From Armatimonadota bacterium (GTDB lineage Bacteria > Armatimonadota > Zipacnadia > Zipacnadales > FEN-943), in the NCBI GenBank assembly GCA_029777735.1, contig JAKORR010000407.1, forward strand, positions 1-13,582: 13,582 nucleotides of DNA, read 5' to 3'. The notes below the pieces were generated by a model. That model saw only the letters and a list, made by a program, of their open reading frames with translations, did no database searches and was not told where the DNA came from. Both the position numbers and the translations under genes were made by a program. This document shows, piece after piece, positions 1 to 5,478 of this stretch (position 1 is the first letter of the stretch; the number at the start of each line of letters is the position of its first letter).

Positions 1-230
1 ACAAAGCAGCCGACGCCCAGATAGGCTCCAGGGTAGAATCGTGGCCCACTTCCACGGGAAACCTGTCACCTTGCGCGGGCTCCTTCCTGCGCGGCAGCGA
101 CGACCACCAGCTGCCTCGGCCCTTTGGCCAACTCTATCCTGTGGGAACTGTACACTCCCCGAGATGTACCAAGGGTTACACCCTATGGCCGGACTCTGGC
201 TGCACTTATGTGCCTTTTGTAAGAAGGCTG

Positions 231-896
231 TCACGCCACTGGGGGGGGCGGATCGTCAGTTTCCATGCCGGATACAGCCCGGGCACCCACCTCTTGCTCA
301 GCCCTCGATTTGTCACCGAAGGGCTTCTCCTCGCCGCGAAGAAGGCGCTCGATGTTCTCCTTGTGGCGGATTACAGAGATGGAGGTGAGTGCGCCGGCCA
401 GAACAATGCCGGTAGGCGTGTCATGGAGGAACAGCACAAGCGGGAGCAGGGTTACAGCAGCCGCGAGAGAGGCGACCGACACGATTCTGCAGCCCACCAT
501 GACCACGATCCACAGCGCGAAGGCGATACAGCCCACCCGCCAGTCGAAGGCCAGCAGTACGCCGAGACTAGTTGCGATGCCCTTGCCGCCCCTAAGATGG
601 AGATAGGGAGAGAAGCAGTGGCCGACGACGGTGGCGATTCCTGTCGACGCCCACACGGCCTCGGGCTGCCCTAGCAACCGCGCCACCAGCACCAGGGTCA
701 TCCCCTTCAGGGTATCTGCCAGCCACGTCATGAGTCCCCACTTGAACCCAACCGCGCGCACAACATTGGTGGCACCAATGTTGCCGCTGCCAACCTGGAA
801 CAGATTCACGCCCTTGACCCGAGTCAGAAGTACCCCGAAGGGCACACCGCCGAAAAGGTAGCCTGCTAGGGCCAGCAATACTGCCAGGGGACTCAT
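231..896 (-). CDS. plsY: Acyl-phosphate glycerol-3-phosphate acyltransferase PlsY
   Basis: PlsY moves the acyl group from acyl-phosphate to the sn-1 position of glycerol-3-phosphate, the first committed step of phospholipid synthesis, in the cytoplasmic membrane. All three family motifs are present: GSGNIGATN at residues 37-45, GGKGIATS at 103-110 with the preceding histidine (H93), and RHKENIERLLRGEE at 177-190. Hydrophobic segments lie near 4-25, 53-72, 82-95, 108-150 and 155-175, as expected for this small polytopic enzyme. The 221-residue length is slightly above the usual 190-215 because of a hydrophilic tail after residue 192. ATG 896 is preceded by GGAGG (complement of 909-913) at a rather long 12-nt spacing. 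It follows der by 74 nt on the same strand, probably as one operon. The last codons contain a run of eight C (complement of 241-248), so the extreme C-terminus is sensitive to slippage or sequencing error; the catalytic motifs are not affected. Confidence 0.96.
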   Translation of the reverse strand: MSPLAVLLALAGYLFGGVPFGVLLTRVKGVNLFQVGSGNIGATNVVRAVGFKWGLMTWLADTLKGMTLVLVARLLGQPEAVWASTGIATVVGHCFSPYLHLRGGKGIATSLGVLLAFDWRVGCIAFALWIVVMVGCRIVSVASLAAAVTLLPLVLFLHDTPTGIVLAGALTSISVIRHKENIERLLRGEEKPFGDKSRAEQEVGARAVSGMETDDPPPPVA

Positions 897-970
897 CTGC
901 CATCGCCACCTCCTGCCGTCTCGCTTGCGCGGAAGGCTGCCCTAAACGGACGGCCCGCCCTTTGCTCCCG

Positions 971-2344
971 TCAGTCCTCTCGCCCGCGCCGTTGTCGAAA
1001 GCGCAGACGCAGGGGAACACCCGGAGCGTACAATTCCTCCCTCAGGGAGTTCGCCAGATAGCGCTGATAGGCGCCGTCTACCAAGTCAGGATCGTTGACG
1101 AACATCACGATGGTGGGCGGCCTGACAGACACCTGGGTTGCGTAAAGGATGCGGAAGGGTCTGCCGTGTTTGGCTGGCGGCGCGTGTCGAGCCATTGCCT
1201 TATATACTGCGCGATTCACGCGCGCTGTCTCCACGCGCAGTCGCGTGGCATCGCCCACTCGCGTGGCAGTCGGCAGAATCCTGTTCATGCCCACGCCACT
1301 GACCACCGACGTAAACAGCAGGGGCGCATGGGGCACGAAGGGGAACTTGGCACGAAGCACCCGCTCATAGTCTCCCTGCAGCAGGCGCTCGTGTCTCTGG
1401 CGCTCGCGCTCCCCTAGGTGTTCGTCGGCGGTCGCACGGTTGAGCACCAGGTCCCACTTGTGAGCGCACAACACCAGCCCTCGGCCCATGTCCTCGGCCT
1501 CACCTGCAAGCTTGACATCCTGAGTACTGGGCCCTTCAGCTGCGTCCATCACCAGTACGACGACGTCCGCGCGCTCAATAGCCCGCAGCGAGCGAAGGGC
1601 TGAGTAGTACTCCAGGCCTCCGGCGCGCTTGAAACGTCTGCTCATGCCCGCCGTGTCGACTATCCGGTATCTACGGCCGTCGCGCTCGATTACAGTGTCC
1701 ACGGCGTCGCGAGTGGTGCCCGGCGTCTCCGACACGATCGAGCGTTCGACGCCAGCCAGGTAGTTGACCACGGAGGACTTGCCTGCGTTGGGCCGTCCAA
1801 TGACGGCGACCGCCAAGGCGTCATCAACCTCCTCCTTGCCTTCGTCCTCGACCGGTGGCAGGGCCTCGAGGACCCTTTCGATCACCTCATTATGTCCCAG
1901 AGCATGAATCGCGGAGACCGGAAGAGGCTCGCCGAAGCCCAAATCGAGGAAGGATTCCAGGTCCGCGCTTCGGGATTCGGCCTTGTTGGCGACGAAGACG
2001 ACTGGCTTGCCCGCTCGACGAACTACCTCGGCCACGTCGTGGTCCAGGCTGACTAGTCCCTCCTGGGCGTCCACGACAAAGATGAGTAGGTCCGCCTCCT
2101 GCAAGGCCGCGATGGCTTGGTAGCGTACCTTGGTGAACAGTTCATCCTTATCGCCGGCCAGCCCGCCCGTGTCCACGAGCAGGACCGGGCGATCGTAGAG
2201 GCTGACGCTGGCGTACACTCGGTCGCGCGTCACACCAGCGGTGTCGTGCACGACGGCGAGGCGCTGTCCCACCAGGCGGTTGAACAGCGACGACTTGCCC
2301 ACGTTGGTGCGCCCGACTATTGCGATCAGCGGTCTTGTTCTCAT
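971..2344 (-). CDS. der: Ribosome biogenesis GTPase Der (EngA)
   Basis: Der is an essential tandem-GTPase that binds the 50S precursor and helps its late maturation. The 457 residues show the full family plan. Domain 1 has GRTNVGKS (11-18), DTGG (58-61) and NKAE (120-123). An acidic linker lies around 165-175. Domain 2 has GRPNAGKS (183-190), DTAG (230-233) and HKWD (295-298). A C-terminal KH-like domain covers about 360-450 (FRILYATQVSVRPPTIVMFV region). Both guanine-specificity (G4) motifs depart from NKxD: the first has E for D and the second H for N, while the lysines are kept. Start ATG 2344 lies just before the first GTPase motif, as in homologues, with only a weak G-rich ribosome-binding sequence. 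A perfect TATAAT on the minus strand (2387-2392) is placed to drive it. The order der-plsY on one strand is common in bacteria; gpsA, a frequent third partner, is not recognisable downstream of plsY in this window. Confidence 0.97.
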   Translation of the reverse strand: MRTRPLIAIVGRTNVGKSSLFNRLVGQRLAVVHDTAGVTRDRVYASVSLYDRPVLLVDTGGLAGDKDELFTKVRYQAIAALQEADLLIFVVDAQEGLVSLDHDVAEVVRRAGKPVVFVANKAESRSADLESFLDLGFGEPLPVSAIHALGHNEVIERVLEALPPVEDEGKEEVDDALAVAVIGRPNAGKSSVVNYLAGVERSIVSETPGTTRDAVDTVIERDGRRYRIVDTAGMSRRFKRAGGLEYYSALRSLRAIERADVVVLVMDAAEGPSTQDVKLAGEAEDMGRGLVLCAHKWDLVLNRATADEHLGERERQRHERLLQGDYERVLRAKFPFVPHAPLLFTSVVSGVGMNRILPTATRVGDATRLRVETARVNRAVYKAMARHAPPAKHGRPFRILYATQVSVRPPTIVMFVNDPDLVDGAYQRYLANSLREELYAPGVPLRLRFRQRRGRED

Positions 2345-2386
2345 CGTTCTGACCCCAGGTGTCCGGGAGTCACCCGACGGATGCCT

Positions 2387-2392
2387 ATTATA
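2387..2392 (-). promoter_or_regulatory. Probable -10 box of the der promoter
   Basis: A perfect TATAAT is read on the minus strand, 42 nt upstream of the der start codon. No convincing -35 hexamer lies 16-18 nt further upstream (the best position reads AGGCTG), so this is a partial promoter match. It sits in the divergent gap between der and the endonuclease Q-like gene. Confidence 0.5.
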
Positions 2393-2451
2393 CTCGCATT
2401 ACACCCTAGCAGCCTACCGCCGCCCATGCAGGCAAGGAGGCCGAACATCTG

Positions 2452-2460
2452 TGGTATAAT
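2452..2460 (+). promoter_or_regulatory. Extended -10 promoter for the endonuclease Q-like gene
   Basis: TGGTATAAT is a perfect TATAAT (2455-2460) with the TGn extension that can replace a -35 box in sigma70 promoters. No -35 match is seen at the usual distance. Transcription would begin near 2467, giving a leader of about 70 nt before the chosen start at 2538. Confidence 0.55.
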
Positions 2461-2537
2461 ATGTTCAGTGCCTTTTGGGGATGTGCCGGGCGAGCCCGAT
2501 CCGAGACCAGTTGCGACTTGTGCAGGAACAGCGATCT

Positions 2538-3761
2538 ATGATTCTCGCCTGTGACCTCCATGTTCACATCGGTCGCTCCAGCCGGGGCGAGCCGGTGAAG
2601 ATCACTGCCTCACGCAGTCTCACCTTCGAGAACATCGCGCGCGAGTGTGCAATGCGTAAGGGTATCGACGTCGTAGGGATCGTGGACTGCGCCTCGCCGG
2701 CTGTGATGCGCGATATCGAGGAACTGCTCGACAGCGGTGAGATGACGTTCCTCGACGGCGGCGGTCTGGACTATCGCGGCAAGGTCACGGTGATTCTGGG
2801 CGCAGAATTCGAGACGCGCGAGCCAGCTGGTGGTCTGTCGCATCACGTCAGCTACTTCGCGGATCTCGACGGACTGAAGGCTTTCACCGACAGCCTCCGT
2901 CCGCACGTCACCAACCTGCAGCTAAGCTCCCAGCAGTGCGGCTTGCCGGCCCGGGAACTGCTGCGGATCTGCCTTGACGCTGGCGGCCTGTTTGTACCAG
3001 CCCACTGCTTCACGCCGCACAAGTCCCTCTACGGTGCCTGTGCACGGCGCGGCGTAGAGATCTTCGGCGACGACTGGGAATCCATCACAGCCATTGAACT
3101 AGGCCTGTCAGCGGACAGCTACTTGGCGGACCGCCTGAGCGAACTAGCTAGCAAGACCTTCCTCAGTAACTCGGACAGCCACTCACTGCCCAAGATCGCG
3201 CGAGAATATCAGCTTGTGGAGATGAAGGCTCCAAGCTTTGCTGAGCTGCGCCAAGCCCTGGCTCAGGAGGGAGGCCGTCTTGTGGTGGCCAACTTCGGCC
3301 TAGATCCGCGCCTGGGGAAGTACCATCGTACCTGCTGTGAGGCCTGCGGGTGGATCGCGCGCGGCCCAGCCCCGGTCACGGAGTGTGAGCAGTGTGGGAG
3401 CGGGGCTGTGACCATGGGTGTGCTGGACAGGATAAAAACTATCGCTGATTACGCCGAAGCCAGGCAACCGACAAGACGCGCGCCTTATCGGTACCAGGTG
3501 CCACTGCAGTTCGTGCCAGGCATCGGCAGCGTGGCGCTGAATCGCCTCATCAACGCACTGGGAAGCGAGATGGCAGTGTTGCACCAGGCTAGCGAGGCAG
3601 AAATTGCACAACTGATAAGCCCCAAGGTAGCGCGGCTCATCGTGATGGCCCGAGAGGGCCGACTGTCGCTGATAGCAGGCGGCGGGGGCAAGTATGGGCG
3701 GGCAGTGGCCAACCCGGGCAAGGCAGCACAGCTTGATCTGCCTGGGCTAAAGGAGCCGTGA
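2538..3761 (+). CDS. Endonuclease Q-like PHP-domain nuclease
   Basis: Members of this family (EndoQ, characterised in Thermococcales and some Bacillus) nick DNA 5' of deaminated bases (uracil, hypoxanthine, xanthine) and abasic sites, starting repair. The 407 residues match the known architecture. An N-terminal PHP metallohydrolase domain has putative metal ligands HVH (8-10), D50, E90, H102/H103, H156 (PAHCFTP) and D213-x-H215 (SNSDSH). A zinc ribbon has C267-x2-C270 and C283-x2-C286. A helix-hairpin-helix-like DNA-binding region starts at PGIG (327-330). I place the start at ATG 2538 because MILACDLHVH is the conserved family N-terminus and AGGA lies upstream at 2524-2527. An in-frame ATG at 2475 would add 21 residues of no family resemblance. 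The gene is alone on its strand, divergent from der, with its own extended -10 promoter. Family assignment is firm; substrate preference is inferred from the characterised members. Confidence 0.88.
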   Translation: MILACDLHVHIGRSSRGEPVKITASRSLTFENIARECAMRKGIDVVGIVDCASPAVMRDIEELLDSGEMTFLDGGGLDYRGKVTVILGAEFETREPAGGLSHHVSYFADLDGLKAFTDSLRPHVTNLQLSSQQCGLPARELLRICLDAGGLFVPAHCFTPHKSLYGACARRGVEIFGDDWESITAIELGLSADSYLADRLSELASKTFLSNSDSHSLPKIAREYQLVEMKAPSFAELRQALAQEGGRLVVANFGLDPRLGKYHRTCCEACGWIARGPAPVTECEQCGSGAVTMGVLDRIKTIADYAEARQPTRRAPYRYQVPLQFVPGIGSVALNRLINALGSEMAVLHQASEAEIAQLISPKVARLIVMAREGRLSLIAGGGGKYGRAVANPGKAAQLDLPGLKEP

Positions 3762-3930
3762 ATCGTGGAAAGTTGTGGACAAGTGCGGCAATCTCAAGGA
3801 CAGTCTTGCCCCAGGTTTGGTTAGGAGCTCTGCGGAGAACCGCGCCCGATCAACGATCCGGACGCTACAAATCTCAAGATCGCGTTTCAATATTCAGAGC
3901 CGCTTTGAAGATTACGTTCTGACTTAGCTC

Positions 3931-3958
3931 TTGACTACTAAGCGCGAACTGCTATCAT
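3931..3958 (+). promoter_or_regulatory. Sigma70-type promoter of the PEP-CTERM gene
   Basis: TTGACT (3931-3936, 5/6 to TTGACA) and TATCAT (3953-3958, 5/6 to TATAAT) are separated by 16 nt. Transcription would start near 3965, giving a short leader that contains the GGGAGGA ribosome-binding site at 3976-3982. This is the best -35/-10 pair I found in the window. It supports transcription of the PEP-CTERM gene independent of the upstream nuclease gene. Confidence 0.65.
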
Positions 3959-3975
3959 GATTTACGTGCTGTAAT

Positions 3976-3982
3976 GGGAGGA
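3976..3982 (+). promoter_or_regulatory. Ribosome-binding site that favours a TTG start
   Basis: GGGAGGA lies 9 nt before TTG 3992, and it overlaps the alternative in-frame ATG at 3974. A ribosome-binding site cannot serve a start codon it covers, so TTG 3992 is the better start. The protein then begins with a compact signal peptide (MRLAIIIICLLVGG). Confidence 0.65.
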
Positions 3983-3991
3983 TCTGTTGAA

Positions 3992-4705
3992 TTGAGACTG
4001 GCCATCATCATTATTTGTCTGTTGGTCGGGGGGATAGGTACTTGTGTACCTGCCCTATCGTACTCAATTGACGCTAGCGATGACGACTGGGTGTCGGGGT
4101 GGGTAAACAAGAACATCGACGGTGACGAGCCAGATATCCCGGCAAAGTATGACATCTGGGTCAGCCTGTCCAACAAACAGGATGACACATGGTACTTATA
4201 CTACAGGACTATGGGGTACTACCCGCCTGGAAATGTTGGGGACTTCAGTGAGATCTACATAGACTCGGACATAGACGCAGGCACGGGTGGGCCAGCCCCT
4301 GGCGTGGTAGTGGGCTTCAATTACCGCCTTAAATGGGATCTTGGCTCCCCAGATGCCGATACGGCCCTGGGGAACGCCATGCTTTACGTCTGGGACGACG
4401 TGAGCAGGGAATACATCAGCACAGGGGGTAGCTATCAAGTGGCCCGTGGGCTAGCGAGCAACACGGGGCCTATCGGGAACGAGATGTTCGTAGAGTGGTC
4501 GGTGCCTGGCAGTGCTATTGGCAATCCTTCGAATTTCCTGTGGGGAGCTTACCTGTACGACAGCAGTCTTGACCGCGGCGATGCATGTCCGAAATACTTC
4601 TCCCAGGAGGCGGTGCCAGAACCATCGACATTGCTTCTAGTACTACCAGCGCTCGCCTTTCTCGGTAAGGTGAGGGGCCGATCCCGTAGGGCGAAGGCAG
4701 GCTAA
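3992..4705 (+). CDS. Secreted PEP-CTERM sorting-domain protein
   Basis: The 237-residue protein is exported and, by family knowledge, processed at its C-terminus by an exosortase and delivered to the cell surface or extracellular matrix. It has a Sec signal peptide (1-23, hydrophobic core 4-16, probable cleavage near ALS-Y). A beta-rich body begins SIDASDDDW, resembling the IDG...DW opening of CBM9/DOMON-like carbohydrate-binding folds (inference). The classic sorting tail runs from 208: VPEPST, a hydrophobic stretch LLLVLPALAFLG, then a basic end with RGRSRR. Low cysteine content and many aromatics suit an extracellular beta sandwich. TTG start is chosen over ATG 3974 because of the ribosome-binding site. 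It has its own promoter and a likely terminator beyond it. A decayed relative lies 300 nt downstream. No exosortase is in the window. The sorting tail is certain; the ligand or role of the body is unknown. Confidence 0.85.
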   Translation: MRLAIIIICLLVGGIGTCVPALSYSIDASDDDWVSGWVNKNIDGDEPDIPAKYDIWVSLSNKQDDTWYLYYRTMGYYPPGNVGDFSEIYIDSDIDAGTGGPAPGVVVGFNYRLKWDLGSPDADTALGNAMLYVWDDVSREYISTGGSYQVARGLASNTGPIGNEMFVEWSVPGSAIGNPSNFLWGAYLYDSSLDRGDACPKYFSQEAVPEPSTLLLVLPALAFLGKVRGRSRRAKAG

Positions 4706-4787
4706 CGATTGTAGAGTCCGTAGCTCGGTTTGGCAGCAACAACAGCCACCCTAGAGTGCGTGTGGGAGCGATGCCCGGGCCAGAGGG

Positions 4788-4821
4788 GAGGACCGGAAAA
4801 GTGACGTGGAAGAGGACCGGA
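4788..4821 (+). repeat. Short direct repeat
   Basis: GAGGACCGGA occurs at 4788-4797 and again at 4812-4821, a 24-nt period, in the 296-base gap between the PEP-CTERM gene and its decayed paralog. With only two 10-nt copies it may be chance. The rest of this gap shows no gene; a likely terminator is at its right end. Confidence 0.3.
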
Positions 4822-4901
4822 CATCGCAGAGAGGCAGGTAGCGTCGACAAGCAGAAGTCACGGCAGAAGTGTAGTTGAAGCGGTGCGAGTGTCTTGGCGG
4901 G

Positions 4902-4936
4902 AGCACGGGTCTGTTTGCCAGGCCGGTGCTTTTTGT
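4902..4936 (+). terminator. Possible rho-independent terminator after the PEP-CTERM gene
   Basis: AGCACGGG (4902-4909) can pair with CCGGTGCT (4923-4930) with one internal mismatch, and the stem is followed by a T-rich tract (TTTTTGTGTTT from 4930). It lies about 200 nt after the PEP-CTERM stop and 65 nt before the decayed paralog, so it would separate the two transcripts. The 13-nt loop and the mismatch keep confidence moderate. Confidence 0.45.
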
Positions 4937-5001
4937 GTTTGTCGAGTAAGCTAGGACCATGGAGCCCTAGGTTAAAATTGCCGAGCACTGGGGGCTGAAG
5001 G

Positions 5002-5299
5002 ATGCGATATGTAATGGTGACACTGTTGGTGCTGTTGCTGGTGGCTGGCGTAGCCAATGCGGCGTACACGATTGATGGATACGACTTCGACTGGGTGTCA
5101 GGGTACATGAGTGAGAACATCGATGGGCCAGACAAAGCGCCGGCTCAGCCTGTTCCATGTTAACTCCGGCACCAACCCAGACGACCTGTGCCCGGATGAG
5201 CTCGACCAGCCAGCGGTCACGCCCGAGCTCACTCCATTCTCGCTACTCATCGCCTTCGGCTGCATCGTGCTCGTCATGCGTCGGCGCTCTGGGAAATAG
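5002..5299 (+). pseudogene. Decayed paralog of the PEP-CTERM gene (internal deletion plus frameshift)
   Basis: From ATG 5002 (or ATG 5014) a 53-residue frame encodes a signal peptide (VTLLVLLLVAGVANA) and then YTIDGYDFDWVSGYMSENIDG. In that stretch 13 of 21 residues are identical to the mature N-terminus of the upstream PEP-CTERM protein. The frame ends at TAA 5161. In the next frame (+1), from about 5130 to the TAG at 5297-5299, it encodes DLCPDELDQPAV, matching DACPKYFSQEAV just before the upstream protein's sorting tail. This is followed by TPELTPFSLLIAFGCIVLVMRRRSGK, a tail with an acidic PE, a membrane stretch and basic end. About 160 residues of the middle are missing and the two ends are out of frame, so it cannot make the family product. 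A low-grade -10 (TAAAAT, 4973-4978) lies upstream. Alternative: two unrelated small genes, unlikely given the double match in the correct order. Confidence 0.7.
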
Positions 5300-5350
5300 C
5301 CCAAGGAGGTTCTTGCTTCAGAACCCCGTCCCCACTGGAGTGGATTGGGC
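5299..5350 (+). other. Possible structured RNA: three-way junction upstream of selB
   Basis: GCCCAA (5299-5304) pairs perfectly with TTGGGC (5345-5350), closing two perfect hairpins. These are GGTTCT/AGAACC (5308-5313 with 5320-5325, loop TGCTTC) and CCAC/GTGG (5332-5335 with 5340-5343, loop TGGA). The element starts at the last base of the pseudogene stop codon and ends 128 nt before selB. No T tract follows, so it is not a standard terminator. It has no recognisable tRNA or known riboswitch core. It could be a leader structure for selB, a remnant of something else, or chance. Confidence 0.35.
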
Positions 5351-5442
5351 CCGTAACGCCTCGACCCCGGTGCTGCCTGACCATGCGTTCTGTCTCCCAG
5401 TGATCCCTGCCACACACTGTTCCTATGCAGTCGAGGAGCAGT

Positions 5443-5448
5443 TAGAAT
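5443..5448 (+). promoter_or_regulatory. Weak -10 candidate before selB
   Basis: TAGAAT (5/6 to TATAAT) lies 30 nt before the selB start, with only a poor -35 (TTCCTA, 5420-5425) at a 17-nt spacing. If used, the transcript would begin near 5455, downstream of the three-way-junction element. Confidence 0.25.
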
Positions 5449-5478
5449 GAACTCCAGGTTTCGTGAGGTCCGTTACCC

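Noticed and set aside
1..230. Possible gpsA start or other gene downstream of plsY
   Set aside because: Neither strand shows the GAGxWGTxLA start of GpsA or any convincing coding frame; the plus-strand frame at 41-388 runs antisense into plsY and has shadow-like composition.
213..234. Hairpin GCCTT...AAGGC as a terminator after plsY
   Set aside because: Only 5 bp, with no T tract in the minus-strand direction.
3762..3930. Terminator or small RNA between the endonuclease and PEP-CTERM genes
   Set aside because: Only a 4-bp GCGG/CCGC hairpin near 3832 and a 9-nt repeat AATCTCAAG were found; both are too weak to call.
4515..5135. Long minus-strand open frame across the PEP-CTERM gene and gap
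   Set aside because: It is antisense to a clear gene, has low-complexity shadow composition and no family resemblance.
5111..5299. Independent small membrane protein gene
   Set aside because: Its C-terminal half aligns with the end of the upstream PEP-CTERM protein, so it is better explained as part of the decayed paralog.
5300..5478. Sec tRNA gene (selC) beside selB
   Set aside because: A TTCA occurs in the hairpin loop region, but there is no long acceptor stem, extra arm or T-arm; the fold is only 52 nt.
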